This document shows positions 8,109-17,462 of a DNA stretch of 64,000 nucleotides, piece after piece. The stretch lies in contig NZ_JASHIC010000010.1 in assembly GCF_030056705.1 (NCBI RefSeq), positions 124,001-188,000 on the forward strand. Reading direction: 5' to 3'. The notes beneath the pieces are model-generated. The model saw only the letters and a program-made list of their open reading frames with translations. It was not told where the DNA came from and did not search any database. The stretch comes from Flectobacillus longus (GTDB taxonomy: Bacteria > Bacteroidota > Bacteroidia > Cytophagales > Spirosomataceae). Each line of letters begins with the position of its first letter. Position 1 is the first letter of the stretch. Made by a program: the position numbers and the translations under genes.

Positions 8109-9062
8109 TTATTTCACCGTAAACCCTCCCGTACCGATTTGATAACCTTCGGCGTATAATTCTACCTTATAGTTGCCCGCACGATAGGGGATATTGCCAC
8201 TACGTTGATAAGTAATCTCTACATTTTGATTATTATTCTGAAAGAAAATAGATTTTTTAGCAGTGAAATTAGTTTCTTTTCCAAATACCGTAAAACTTCC
8301 AGAACCAGCCGCTGTGTCAAACAATACTGCTCCATCAGGGTCGAGTACACGAAGGTAGATAGCTTTTTCGTCTTGTTTGGCAATTGGGTTGGGCATTAAG
8401 CTAAACGCCACTTTGATTTTGCTCACTTTTGAGGCTCTGTAGGTACCGCCATCACGCTCTTTTCCTCTGTCTGATATGGCCAATACTTGTACTTCTTGAG
8501 CTTGTAAAGCGGAGGCTCTACTCACTTTTGCCGAAAGCTCAGAATTTTTACGAGATACATTTTCAACCGAATCACTTAAAGATTTTTTGATACCTTTTAA
8601 CGAAACATTTTCGGTACTCAAGTCGGTATTTTCAGAAGTTAATGTGCGATTTTTTTCTGCCAAAACCCCATTTTCTTTACGTAGGCGATTGAGTTCGGCG
8701 TCTTTGTTGTTGAGGAGACTAATATATTCGGCTATTTTACCTTCATATTGCTGTTTAGACAACTCCCCTGCTGATTTGAGTCCAGCAACATCGGATTCCA
8801 ACTGTTTTTTGGCAGCTTCTAACTCTTCTACTCGTCCACCCAAAGATTTGATTTCTGCAATTTTGGCATCCATTTGCATCCCAATCGAGTCCAAACTCAT
8901 GCGTGCCGACGAAATTTCGGCTACACGCTGGTCTATCATTCGATTTTGCTCTTTACTAATACCTTTTGCTTCAAATAATAAATAACCTAAAATGGCTGAT
9001 ATGACTGCAAATGCACCTGTACCAGCTTTCCAGAGACTATTGTTGGACTTGTTTACATCCAT
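8109..9062 (-). CDS. Membrane-anchored coiled-coil protein (paralogue 1)
   Basis: 317 residues of unknown function. A short cytoplasmic N-terminus is followed by one membrane helix (about residues 13-30). A long heptad-rich coiled coil runs from about 35 to 190, and the C-terminal domain of about 110 residues looks like a beta-sandwich (VAFSLMPNPIA... YRAGNYKVELYAEGYQIG). The paralogue at 22460-23425 has the same architecture and shares DAKIAEIK.LGG.VEELE, LRVLDPDGAV/LRILDPTGAV and NYKVELYAEG/NYTVELYAEG. The C-terminal domain would lie in the periplasm if the helix is a signal anchor. I do not recognise a named family. Confidence 0.8.
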   Translation of the reverse strand: MDVNKSNNSLWKAGTGAFAVISAILGYLLFEAKGISKEQNRMIDQRVAEISSARMSLDSIGMQMDAKIAEIKSLGGRVEELEAAKKQLESDVAGLKSAGELSKQQYEGKIAEYISLLNNKDAELNRLRKENGVLAEKNRTLTSENTDLSTENVSLKGIKKSLSDSVENVSRKNSELSAKVSRASALQAQEVQVLAISDRGKERDGGTYRASKVSKIKVAFSLMPNPIAKQDEKAIYLRVLDPDGAVLFDTAAGSGSFTVFGKETNFTAKKSIFFQNNNQNVEITYQRSGNIPYRAGNYKVELYAEGYQIGTGGFTVK

Positions 9063-9617
9063 AAAAGAGTTGATTAAATATGAAGACTTTCGTCAAGATG
9101 CTTTTGGAAAACGATAAGTATGTCATTTTCTCAAAACTCGAAAGCACTTTTCAAAGCCCGAAATTAAACAATTTAGCCTGATTCAAGAAATCTCTTTCTC
9201 GAAACTGTATAAACAAATATAGAATTTTGAAGATAGCCTATTATCCTGTTTCTGACGGTTTTTCAAAATACCACAGAATAGTACTAATATTTGTGATTAA
9301 ATTTAGAGATTGTATGACTAACTTGATATTTCTTATAAATATTTTCTTTTAAACTCAAGATGATGTTGTCTTTGAACGTAACTTTGGCGACATTTCAACA
9401 TGGCTTTAGGCTGTGAGTCATAGGCTTTAGGCAAAAATATTTCTATAATTTTATTAAGATACACTTTTAAGCTTAATCATATTTTTTCTATCGAAGTAGT
9501 ACAGACTTTTTTCTAATGCCTAAAGCACATTAATGCAAATACTTAGATTAGACACAATTCAATAGCTGATTGCTAAAAGCTGATAGCCGATAGCCAAGAT
9601 AAACATATTTCAAAATA
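9063..9617. other. Repeat-bearing gap upstream of nadB
   Basis: 555 bases without a gene. Family C words (GGCTTTAGGC, ATAGGCTTTAGGCA) occur at 9403-9435, with the inverse CTAATGCCTAAAGCAC at 9514-9529. Family E words (AATAGCTGATTGCTAAAAGC, TGATAGCCGATAGCC) occur at 9560-9597 and match 3601-3630 in inverse orientation. On the minus strand TATATTTG at 9214-9221 is a possible -7 box for the coiled-coil gene. Confidence 0.6.
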
Positions 9618-11201
9618 ATGCCCAAATACGATTTTTTAGTCATAGGCTCTGGTATTGCAGGACTTTCCTATACAGCCAAACTTGCTTCACATTTTGCTGA
9701 TAAAAAGCAAGATGTCAAAATCGCAGTCATCACCAAAACGGTGGCCGAAGAAACCAATACCAAATATGCACAAGGAGGTATTGCTGCTGTTTGGAATAAT
9801 GAGGATTCCTTCGAAAAGCATATTGAAGATACCATGATTGCGGGCGACTTTTTGTCTACCCCCGAGGTTGTAGAAATAGTGGTGAAAGAAGCTCCCGCTC
9901 GTTTGCAAGAGTTGATTGATTATGGGACAGAATTCGACAAAAAAGTCGATGGCTCTTATGACTTAGTCAAAGAGGGCGGTCATTCGGATCACCGTATTTT
10001 GCACCACAAAGATTCGACGGGCAATGAAATCGAACGTGCTTTATTGGCGAAGGTAAAGTCCTTTCCAAGTGTTGAGATATTTACACATTATTTTGCAGTA
10101 GACTTGATTACACAGCACCATTTGGGTGAAAAAGTAACGAAAGATACGCCCGATAAAAAATGTTATGGCGTTTATGTATTTAATACGTTTACAGGTAGAC
10201 CCGAAACTTTTCTTGCTAAAACTACGCTACTAGCAACGGGCGGTATTGGTCAAATATATCAGAGTACAACGAACCCTACTATTGCGACGGGTGATGGTAT
10301 TTCGATGGCTTATCGTGCCAAAGCCTTGGTAGATAACATGGAGTTTATCCAGTTTCATCCAACATCTCTCTATCAGCCTGGCAAAAAGCCTTCCTTCTTA
10401 ATTTCGGAAGCGGTGCGTGGGCATGGCGGTATTTTGAAAGATAAAGATGCTCATACGTTTATGGAAAACTACGACCCACGTTTGTCGTTGGCACCACGTG
10501 ATATTGTTGCAAGAGCCATAGACTCTGAAATGAAGAAGAATGGGGTCGATCATGTCTATCTGGACACTCGTCATTTGGAGGCAGAAGATTTTAAGCACCA
10601 TTTTCCGATGATTTACAAATACTGTAAAGATAATTTAGGCTTGGATATTACAGGAAACGACATGATTCCTGTAGTGCCAGCACAGCATTATTTGTGCGGT
10701 GGTATTAAGGTAAATGAATATTCACAAACAACGATTAATTATCTTTTTGCCGCAGGCGAATGTTCGTGTACAGGATTGCATGGCGCAAACCGTTTGGCGT
10801 CTAATTCTTTGCTCGAAGCGATTGTTTATGCGCATCGTGCGTTTGAAAAAACGATTGAGATTTATCAAGAAAATACCATTCCTGATAATATTCCAGACTG
10901 GAACGATGACGGCACAACTCATCCAGAAGAATTGATTTTGGTGACAGAAATGACTCGTGAATTGGAATCTATTATGAGTAACTATGTCGGAATTGTAAGA
11001 ACAGACCGTCGTTTGAAGCGTGCGTATGACCGTCTGGAACTGATTTATATTGAACACGAAGAATTATATCGTGAATCCAAACTATCAGTACCGATTTGTC
11101 AGTTGAGAAATATGATTAATGCGGCATACTTGGTGATTAAACATGCCATTGCTCGTAAAGAAAATAGAGGCTTACATTATAATTTAGATAATATCAGATA
11201 A
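9618..11201 (+). CDS. nadB: L-aspartate oxidase
   Basis: 527 residues, full length. The N-terminal FAD motif is GSGIAGLSYTAKLA. Further family signatures are TNTKYAQGGIAA, the active-site region EGGHSDHRILHHKDSTG, LATGGIGQIY with the substrate loop HPTSLY, and LHGANRLASNSLLE with the C-terminal helical domain. It oxidises L-aspartate to iminoaspartate, the first step of de novo NAD synthesis; nadA and nadC are not in the window. It stands alone and is followed by a family B composite repeat with a 42-bp perfect palindrome acting as terminator. Confidence 0.96.
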   Translation: MPKYDFLVIGSGIAGLSYTAKLASHFADKKQDVKIAVITKTVAEETNTKYAQGGIAAVWNNEDSFEKHIEDTMIAGDFLSTPEVVEIVVKEAPARLQELIDYGTEFDKKVDGSYDLVKEGGHSDHRILHHKDSTGNEIERALLAKVKSFPSVEIFTHYFAVDLITQHHLGEKVTKDTPDKKCYGVYVFNTFTGRPETFLAKTTLLATGGIGQIYQSTTNPTIATGDGISMAYRAKALVDNMEFIQFHPTSLYQPGKKPSFLISEAVRGHGGILKDKDAHTFMENYDPRLSLAPRDIVARAIDSEMKKNGVDHVYLDTRHLEAEDFKHHFPMIYKYCKDNLGLDITGNDMIPVVPAQHYLCGGIKVNEYSQTTINYLFAAGECSCTGLHGANRLASNSLLEAIVYAHRAFEKTIEIYQENTIPDNIPDWNDDGTTHPEELILVTEMTRELESIMSNYVGIVRTDRRLKRAYDRLELIYIEHEELYRESKLSVPICQLRNMINAAYLVIKHAIARKENRGLHYNLDNIR

Positions 11202-11202
11202 G

Positions 11203-11400
11203 TGAGGAGTTTTGAGTGAGGAGTTTTGAAAATTATTATCCAAGGTTTTATCAAAAAAGCGGTCGAAAAATATTTTTCGACCGCTTTTTTGATGCTACTA
11301 TGCTAGATATGAATTAGCTTAAGACGCAATCATTACGTCTCTACTGCGAGAATACAAATTTTTACATAATCACTCACTCGCTCAATCACTAAATCGCTAA
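11203..11400. repeat. Composite intergenic repeat, copy 1 (family A/B)
   Basis: From left to right: GTGAGGAGTTTTGAGTGAGG words (from 11203), the hairpin (11251-11292), the palindromic unit TTAAGACGCAATCATTACGT plus CTCTAC (11319-11344), then CACTCACTCGCTCAATCACT words (11359-11400). This is the order seen at 22196-22460 and 31035-31280, although the left-hand AGACGT palindrome is missing in this copy. Confidence 0.8.
11251..11292. terminator. 42-bp perfect palindrome, bidirectional terminator
   Basis: Two 21-base arms pair perfectly with no loop. Each arm holds TCAAAAAAGCGGTCGAAAAA or its complement, so a U-tract follows the stem in either direction. It sits between convergent nadB and the SCP2-like gene. 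Close relatives are at 22339, 31133, 32882 and 43533. Confidence 0.85.
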
Positions 11401-11453
11401 ATTCGGGATGCCTCATGTTTAGTGAACAGTTAGTAAACAATCACTCAATATCA

Positions 11454-11735
11454 TTAGCTAAACAATTCTTTTAGTTTAAGAGCAACCATAACATTTCCTG
11501 CAAATTTTAATTTTCCTGTGATTACCGCACTCATAGGGTCAATATGACCATTGATAAGGCTTTGTAATACAGTAGTAGTTGTTCTAAAGGAACAATCTGC
11601 TGTTTGGTAGTCGTCGCTTACATGACCCTTTGTACAAATCATGATACTTCCTTCAGGCAGGTCAAAACGAACTGTGCCACCCATTTGCATTAATTTTTCT
11701 TGATGTTGTGCGATTTGATACATTAATCTTTCCAT
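11454..11735 (-). CDS. SCP2 sterol-carrier-like protein, short
   Basis: 93 residues matching the SCP2 lipid-binding fold. A central beta-sheet region (GTVRFDLPEGSIMICTKG) is followed by ADCSFRTTTTVLQSLINGHI and the C-terminal signature DPMSAVITGKLKFAGNVMVA. Such stand-alone domains bind acyl chains or sterol-like lipids in the cytoplasm. It is slightly shorter than usual at the N-terminus. A second SCP2-like protein is at 38426-38764. Its specific ligand and partner are unknown. Confidence 0.8.
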   Translation of the reverse strand: MERLMYQIAQHQEKLMQMGGTVRFDLPEGSIMICTKGHVSDDYQTADCSFRTTTTVLQSLINGHIDPMSAVITGKLKFAGNVMVALKLKELFS

Positions 11736-11979
11736 AGCCGTATTTTTTTACTTGTTTAAGTTCTTATATCAAATCTAGTAAATTGAAAAATTAAATACAA
11801 GCGAAATTTCGCTAAAATATATATTTTCGCAAATAGATGTTTCAAAACACCTCAGAAACCCTATTCAGGGCTAATAATTTCCTGTTCACCAGTATATTAG
11901 GACTTCTTGGTAACGAAACTTCCTATATATCAGTCAATATTTCATAATAAATCCAACCACATTTTGGGCATCTAAATAG

Positions 11980-11987
11980 TATCTTTG
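11980..11987 (+). promoter_or_regulatory. Candidate -7 box for the TonB receptor
   Basis: TATCTTTG is an exact TAnnTTTG match, 69 bases before the ATG at 12056. A TTTG at 11963-11966 is too close to be a standard -33 element. The rest of the 320-base gap (11736-12055) shows nothing else recognisable. Confidence 0.45.
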
Positions 11988-12055
11988 TGAATAAGTAACC
12001 TACATTCACAACAGACTAAATCCTATTTTCGCTCAGACAAAGCGATGTTTATCAC

Positions 12056-14296
12056 ATGCAAAAACTTTTTACAACCTTAGTGGGGCTATTATGGCTTTCT
12101 ACTTTTGGCGTTATTGCTCAGCATTTTACACTAAAAGGACAAATTATCAATCAAGCTACGCAGTTGCCTATCGAAGGGGCAATTGTTCGAACTACGCCCA
12201 ATGGTTATGCGATTACCAATTCTTTGGGAGAATTTTCTATCTCAAAACTGACTTCTGCTGAAGTACAGGTGCAAGTTTCGCATATTGGTTATCAGAAATA
12301 CGAAGCCAAAGTAAAAACTAATCAAACCCTTAAAATTGCTTTACCAGTTGCGATGGTTCAGCTTGACGAGGTAGAGGTTCATCCCGAAAATGCGCACCAG
12401 CAACAAACAATCAGCAGTATAGATTTGCAATTACGTCCTATCAATAATTCGCAAGAAGTCTTGCGTTCGGTGCCAGGATTATTTATTGGTCAACACGCAG
12501 GAGGAGGCAAAGCAGAACAGATTTTTTTACGAGGATTTGACCTTGATCATGGCACAGATATTCGCTTGACAGTGGATGGCATGCCCGTAAATATGGTATC
12601 GCATGCACACGGACAAGGATATGCCGATTTACATTTTGTGATTCCTGAATTAATAGAAAGAGTAGATTTCAAAAAAGGACCATATTATGCCGATAAAGGT
12701 AATTTTACCACAGCAGGTTGGGTAGATTTTAGAACAAAAAATGTCTTAGACAAAAATTTTGTCAAAGTTGAAGCGGGACAATTTAATACCTATCGTGCTG
12801 TCGGTGCGTTTAATCTTTTAGGACAAAAAGCCCAAGAACGCAACGAGTCGATGTACGTAGGAGGGGAGTATAGTTATTCTGATAGTTATTTTGACTCGCC
12901 TCAGCATTTTCGTCGTGTCAATGCTGTTACTAAATACAATCGACAGTTTTCGAGTAAATCACAACTAACTTTGACTGCTTCTACCTTCTGGAGTAAATGG
13001 AATCACTCAGGACAAATTCCCGATCGTGCGGTAGATTCTGGGCAAATTTCATTTTATGGAGCCATCGATGATACTGAAGGAGGCGAAACCAGTAGAACGA
13101 ATCTCAATGCGCAATTGGTAACACAATTAGGCAATGGCGTGTTGAAAAACCAATTATTTTACTCCAACTATAACTTTTTGTTATTCTCCAACTTTACCTT
13201 TTTCAAAGAAGATCCTATTAATGGAGACCAGATAAAGCAACATGAAAACCGCAATCTTTGGGGAGGAAATACCAGCTATTCGTTGGAACACAGCAATGGT
13301 GCTAGTTCGAATATTGGGATAGATTACCGAGAAGATTTTGTGAATAACCTTGAGTTATCTCGAACAGTAAATCGCACTTTCGTCAGTGATTCGTTGAAAT
13401 ATGGCAAAGTGATGGAACAAAACTTAGGTTTCTACTACGACTATACCATGAGACTATCTGAGCGATTTACTGCCAATGTTGGCTTGAGATATGATGTATT
13501 CTGGAATCGCTATAACAACTTTTTGAGTGATTCGAGTAAATATACTTTGAAAGCCAATGCTTCGATATTGAGTCCTAAATTCAACCTTTATTACACACCA
13601 AACAATCGCCTGCAATTGTATTTGAATACGGGTAAAGGTTTTCACTCAAACGATACACGTGTAGTGGTAGCTACCCAAGGGCGAGAAGTATTGCCAGCAG
13701 CGTATGGGTCAGATTTAGGAGTTGTTTGGAAACCGTTTTCTAAATTGTTACTCAATATGTCGGCATGGTATTTATGGCTTGATCAAGAGTTTGTATATGT
13801 GGGTGACGAAGCCGTAGTTGAACCAAGTGGCAAAACCCGTCGTATGGGATTAGACTTTTCGTTGCGTTACCAAATTACAGATTGGTTGTATGCCGATATG
13901 GATTGGAACTTGGCAAAGCCAAGAGCTTTGGGTGTAAATGAACTACAAGCGTTTTTGCCATTGGCTCCAACCCGAACCTCAACAGGAGGGCTGAATGTAA
14001 GAACACAAAATGGGTGGAGTGGTTCGTTGCGTTATAGATATATGGCCGACCGACCAGCCAACGACGATAATACCATTATTGCCAAAGGGTATTTTGTCAA
14101 TGATATGCAGGTCAATTATCAATATAAGGCATACAACTTTGGCTTATCTATCCAAAACCTTGCTAATGTGCGCTGGAAAGAAACTCAGTTTGCTACCGAA
14201 AGTCAGCTGAAAAATGAAACAGAACCCGTAAATGAAATCCATTTTACCGCAGGCACACCATTTTTTGCCAAACTGTCGGTAGGTATATCATTTTAG
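12056..14296 (+). CDS. TonB-dependent outer-membrane receptor with carboxypeptidase-regulatory domain
   Basis: 746 residues. The order is: signal peptide (about 1-21); a CarboxypepD_reg-like beta-sandwich (about 25-105); a plug domain (about 120-225) with LRSVPGLFIGQHAGGGKAEQ; and a 22-stranded barrel ending in phenylalanine (LSVGISF). The plug carries a histidine-containing stretch, NMVSHAHGQGYADLHF, typical of a distinct receptor subgroup. It takes up an unidentified substrate across the outer membrane using TonB energy. No SusD partner is adjacent, so it is not a classical polysaccharide locus. A long terminator follows. Confidence 0.9.
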   Translation: MQKLFTTLVGLLWLSTFGVIAQHFTLKGQIINQATQLPIEGAIVRTTPNGYAITNSLGEFSISKLTSAEVQVQVSHIGYQKYEAKVKTNQTLKIALPVAMVQLDEVEVHPENAHQQQTISSIDLQLRPINNSQEVLRSVPGLFIGQHAGGGKAEQIFLRGFDLDHGTDIRLTVDGMPVNMVSHAHGQGYADLHFVIPELIERVDFKKGPYYADKGNFTTAGWVDFRTKNVLDKNFVKVEAGQFNTYRAVGAFNLLGQKAQERNESMYVGGEYSYSDSYFDSPQHFRRVNAVTKYNRQFSSKSQLTLTASTFWSKWNHSGQIPDRAVDSGQISFYGAIDDTEGGETSRTNLNAQLVTQLGNGVLKNQLFYSNYNFLLFSNFTFFKEDPINGDQIKQHENRNLWGGNTSYSLEHSNGASSNIGIDYREDFVNNLELSRTVNRTFVSDSLKYGKVMEQNLGFYYDYTMRLSERFTANVGLRYDVFWNRYNNFLSDSSKYTLKANASILSPKFNLYYTPNNRLQLYLNTGKGFHSNDTRVVVATQGREVLPAAYGSDLGVVWKPFSKLLLNMSAWYLWLDQEFVYVGDEAVVEPSGKTRRMGLDFSLRYQITDWLYADMDWNLAKPRALGVNELQAFLPLAPTRTSTGGLNVRTQNGWSGSLRYRYMADRPANDDNTIIAKGYFVNDMQVNYQYKAYNFGLSIQNLANVRWKETQFATESQLKNETEPVNEIHFTAGTPFFAKLSVGISF

Positions 14297-14316
14297 AATA
14301 GAATCTAAAAAAATTG

Positions 14317-14359
14317 AAAAGGGTACGAAATAAACAATTTGTTTACATCGTACCCTTTT
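14317..14359. terminator. Convergent terminator between TonB receptor and udk
   Basis: AAAAGGGTACGA and TCGTACCCTTTT form a perfect 12-bp stem. The loop contains the smaller inverted repeat AAACAATTTGTTT. A/T tracts on both flanks allow use from either strand. Confidence 0.8.
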
Positions 14360-14378
14360 CTTGCAAATGTCTTTAAGC

Positions 14379-15008
14379 TTACTGATGAGTTTTTGCTTTC
14401 AAGAAACTAACCAATACATCTAGTCCACGGTCGAAGCTATGGTTGTTTGGAATAACAATGTCGGCCGCTTTTCTGTAAGGTTTGATAAATTTCTTGTAGG
14501 TGGGGTTTACGTGGTTTTTCCAACGATACATCACATCCATCAAATCATATCCTCTTTCTTCGGCGTCACGTTTGATACGACGATTAAGTTTGATTTTGTT
14601 GGTGGCATCAATAAATACCTTTAAATCCAATTGATTGGATACCTCTGGATAGTGAAAAACAAAAATTCCTTCAACCACCACGATAGGAGCAGGTTTAAAG
14701 CATAACATTTTGGGTGTTACAGCCTTGTTGTTGAAAGTGTATTCTTCTTTGTTCACTTCCATTCCTTTTTTCAACATTTCAACATCGTGGGCAAAAGCCT
14801 CTCCATCAATTGACTCAGGAAGGTCAAAATTTTCAACACCATTTTCATCTTTCAGTTGAAGATGACGTGGGCGATAATAATTGTCTTGTGAAATCAAACA
14901 AATTTCATTTTCAGGAAAAGCCTCAAGCAATCGCTTCAGGAACAAAGTTTTGCCCGAAGCACTGCCACCAGTAATACCTACGAGATACGGTCGTTGGGGA
15001 ATAGCCAT
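14379..15008 (-). CDS. udk: Uridine kinase family protein
   Basis: 209 residues from the ATG at 15008, which gives MAIPQRPYLVGITGGSASGK; a longer frame reaching 15095 adds residues unlike any kinase N-terminus. The Walker A motif GGSASGKT is near residue 16. Family segments follow: ISQDNYYRP, FDLPESIDGEAF, VVVEGIFVFHYPEV and RRIKRDAEERGYD. It phosphorylates uridine/cytidine to the monophosphate in pyrimidine salvage. A phosphoribulokinase-like relative is the alternative, but motif spacing fits Udk. Confidence 0.88.
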   Translation of the reverse strand: MAIPQRPYLVGITGGSASGKTLFLKRLLEAFPENEICLISQDNYYRPRHLQLKDENGVENFDLPESIDGEAFAHDVEMLKKGMEVNKEEYTFNNKAVTPKMLCFKPAPIVVVEGIFVFHYPEVSNQLDLKVFIDATNKIKLNRRIKRDAEERGYDLMDVMYRWKNHVNPTYKKFIKPYRKAADIVIPNNHSFDRGLDVLVSFLKAKTHQ

Positions 15009-15227
15009 TGATTGGATTAATGTTAAACAAATTTTTACTACTAGAACTCCGCCCAAAGGGCAATGGATTGTGCTTATACACATAAAGTCCCCCAACCGAT
15101 AGAATAGTTTCTTAGAATGGGGGAATTATTTATAGCGCTGAATAGAGAGAAAGGTTTGATGAATTCAACACCCACTTTCAATTTAGACTATTGTATATTT
15201 CAGCAAAGTTCGGAAAGATTCATGACT

Positions 15228-15947
15228 TTATTTTCGTCCAGTAATAATTTTCTTATCTAAAGCTGTCCAAAGTTGGTTGCGATAGGTGTCTCCAAGAGGA
15301 ATGGAAGTTTCGTTATCCAAGAAAATTTGGTTGCCTTCCACAAAATCTATTTTACCCAACGATATAATATATGAGCGGTGAACCCTCAAAAATAGGTCAG
15401 GAGAAAGAGCTTCTTCTAAGTCTTTGACATTGAGTAGTGACACAAATTTTCCACGGGTGGTATGCACCGTTACATAATTTCCTAAGCCTTCTACAAAGAG
15501 TATGTCATTGAGTTCAATTTTTTGAATTCTACTTTCAGTTTTGATAAAAACATAATCATCTGCCGTACCTGAGCGATCGCTTTCGGTATTTCTTCTTAAG
15601 ATTGACTGAGTTTTATCAATTGCCCGAACAAATCGTTCGAAAGGAACGGGCTTGACCAAATAGTCGATATTGTGATATTGGTATCCTTCAAGAGCATATT
15701 CTTCATAGGCAGTAGTAATAATGAATCGGCAGCGACTGCCCGCCAATTTCATGAGTTCGATGCCCGATAGTTCAGGCATTCTTATATCCACAAAAGCTAA
15801 ATCAACGGCCTGGGTTCTGATTAATTCGAGTGCTTCAACGGGACTTGTAAAGGTGGCTAGTAAGTTTAGTTGAGGCAAACGATTGACATAATTGCTTAAT
15901 ACATCAATGGCGGCACGTTCATCATCTATAATGATACAATTCAACAT
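15228..15947 (-). CDS. LytTR-family response regulator
   Basis: 239 residues. The N-terminal receiver domain has acidic residues DDE at 8-10, phospho-acceptor D54 in FVDIRMPELSG, a Thr in ITTAYEEYA and a Lys in YLVKPVPFERF. The C-terminal LytTR DNA-binding domain (about 135-235) contains ILFVEGLGNYVTVHT and RVHRSYIISLGKI. It lies 13 bases downstream of a LytS-type kinase in the same direction, forming a two-component pair. Target genes cannot be read from the window. Confidence 0.92.
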   Translation of the reverse strand: MLNCIIIDDERAAIDVLSNYVNRLPQLNLLATFTSPVEALELIRTQAVDLAFVDIRMPELSGIELMKLAGSRCRFIITTAYEEYALEGYQYHNIDYLVKPVPFERFVRAIDKTQSILRRNTESDRSGTADDYVFIKTESRIQKIELNDILFVEGLGNYVTVHTTRGKFVSLLNVKDLEEALSPDLFLRVHRSYIISLGKIDFVEGNQIFLDNETSIPLGDTYRNQLWTALDKKIITGRK

Positions 15948-15960
15948 TTTAATAAAGTAT

Positions 15961-17013
15961 TTAAAGTACTAAGTGTAGTGTCAAGCTAAAGAAATCGCCT
16001 TCGTCACTGGTGGTTAGTTTGTGCCTATTAGGGTAGGCTAGTAGTAAACGACGGCGGGTATTGCTCAAGCCAATACCTCCTGATTGTTTTTTAGCTTCAG
16101 AACACTTCTTATTATAAGTTTTAAATATTAAGTGGTTTTCTTTGACTGAAATTTCTATCAAAAGTGGATGATTAGGGTTCGATAAATCTCCAAATTTGAA
16201 GGCATTTTCTACAAAGGTTAATAAAATCAAAGGTACAATACGGCGGTATTCCAGATTACCTTTTATATCTAATTGAACACTTAACTGATTATCAAAGCGC
16301 AGTTGATTGAGCTCGACATAGTTCTGAATTTGGGCAACCTCTTTGTTAAGATGTACTTTCCCCTCTTCGTCGTCATCTTTTATCGCATAACGCATTATTT
16401 CAGATAGCAGCAGGATACCTCTCGAAAGGTTTTCAGAATATTGAACTGATTGTGCATAAAAGAAATTAAGCGTATTATAAAAAAAGTGTGGACTAATTTG
16501 TTTTTTCAGACTAGTTAACTCTGCTTGTTTGATGGCGTCATTCAAGCGTTCTTTTTCTATTTTTTCAATTTGTTGTTGTTGTGCCTGTTCAAAAAAGCTT
16601 TGAGCATACCAAAAGGCCAAGCCCCAAGTAATAATAACGGTATAAGTACTAGCGTGAAACCAAAGGTCTTTGCGCCAGTGTGAATATTGAGAAACTTCAA
16701 ACCATTGTGGAATCAAGAGAAAATGAACTATTGATGTCCATACCACAACCATTCCAATGATGAGCCCCAATCGTATTACTAAGTTTCCTGCTGAGCTTGA
16801 TTGGGCTTGGCGCGGTAGTACATATATAGTAACTAATATAAAAACACAAAGCTTACAAACACAATGTAATATGATTGGCACAATCGTCTTGATGCTGAAG
16901 GGTACCTCTATTAATCCATAGTACACTGCTACCTCACAAAACACGTATAACAACCATACCAAAAGATATATCCAGACAAGCCGCAATTTGTTATTCATTT
17001 TCAAATTTACCAT
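15961..17013 (-). CDS. LytS-type sensor histidine kinase
   Basis: 350 residues with four N-terminal membrane helices (about 10-30, 42-64, 78-102, 118-138). A short coiled linker leads to the His_kinase domain with H176 in KKQISPHFFYNTLN and to a HATPase_c domain with FVENAFKFG and GGIGLSNTRRRL. No extracytoplasmic sensor domain is present, so the membrane part probably senses directly. The start at 17013 is used; an ATG at 16998 (MNNKLRL) is equally possible. It is transcribed with the downstream LytTR regulator. Confidence 0.9.
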   Translation of the reverse strand: MVNLKMNNKLRLVWIYLLVWLLYVFCEVAVYYGLIEVPFSIKTIVPIILHCVCKLCVFILVTIYVLPRQAQSSSAGNLVIRLGLIIGMVVVWTSIVHFLLIPQWFEVSQYSHWRKDLWFHASTYTVIITWGLAFWYAQSFFEQAQQQQIEKIEKERLNDAIKQAELTSLKKQISPHFFYNTLNFFYAQSVQYSENLSRGILLLSEIMRYAIKDDDEEGKVHLNKEVAQIQNYVELNQLRFDNQLSVQLDIKGNLEYRRIVPLILLTFVENAFKFGDLSNPNHPLLIEISVKENHLIFKTYNKKCSEAKKQSGGIGLSNTRRRLLLAYPNRHKLTTSDEGDFFSLTLHLVL

Positions 17014-17271
17014 GAACTAATGCACATATCATCAAAAAAAACATCATTTTATAAATTTCATAACCTAAGTTAAGAGACTCCTTTTATTTAGCTATGTTTT
17101 AAGAATAGCTTCATACATTATTCTGACTTGTTGACCATCTTTATAACCCCGTCCACGTAAATAATTTTTAGAATTGTGTATTAATAATGAAATTTGATTT
17201 CCAAATAATATTTGGTATGAGTACACCTCAAAAGCATTTAAAGTTTATAGTCTCTACTCCTATTTTCCCTT

Positions 17272-17298
17272 CAAAGGACTCACTTGTTGAGTCCTTTG
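17272..17298. terminator. Perfect hairpin in a divergent promoter region
   Basis: CAAAGGACTCA and TGAGTCCTTTG pair over 11 bp around a 5-base loop. It looks like a terminator but lies between two divergent genes, so nothing annotated ends here. It could end a short unannotated transcript or be an operator-like site. Confidence 0.5.
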
Positions 17299-17366
17299 TA
17301 ATTTACGGCTATCGCCAATTTGGCAATTTCCTCTTCACTTCCTAGCACTTAAAGAAACTTACAAGC

Positions 17367-17374
17367 TATCTTTG
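17367..17374 (+). promoter_or_regulatory. Candidate -7 box for mrp
   Basis: TATCTTTG, an exact TAnnTTTG match 89 bases before the chosen ATG. No -33 TTG lies at the right distance. Confidence 0.45.
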
Positions 17375-17462
17375 TAGTTAAGATTAATAAACGATAGTGA
17401 TAAGATACTCAAATCTTGTCTAAATGGCATTAGTTTAATTGCCACTAATTTCGAAAAACATC

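Larger units (their letters stand above)
17014..17462. other. Divergent gap between kinase and mrp
   Basis: 449 bases. It contains a perfect 11-bp hairpin (17272-17298) and a -7 box candidate (17367-17374), listed separately. The remainder is AT-rich with no coding or repeat signal seen. Confidence 0.5.

Noticed and set aside
14379-15095. Longer uridine kinase start at 15095
   Set aside because: The extra 29 residues are Cys- and hydrophobic-rich and unlike any kinase N-terminus; the ATG at 15008 starts right before the P-loop strand.
17002-17009. Minus-strand TAAATTTG as promoter of the LytS-type kinase
   Set aside because: It overlaps the coding start, so the transcript would begin inside the gene.
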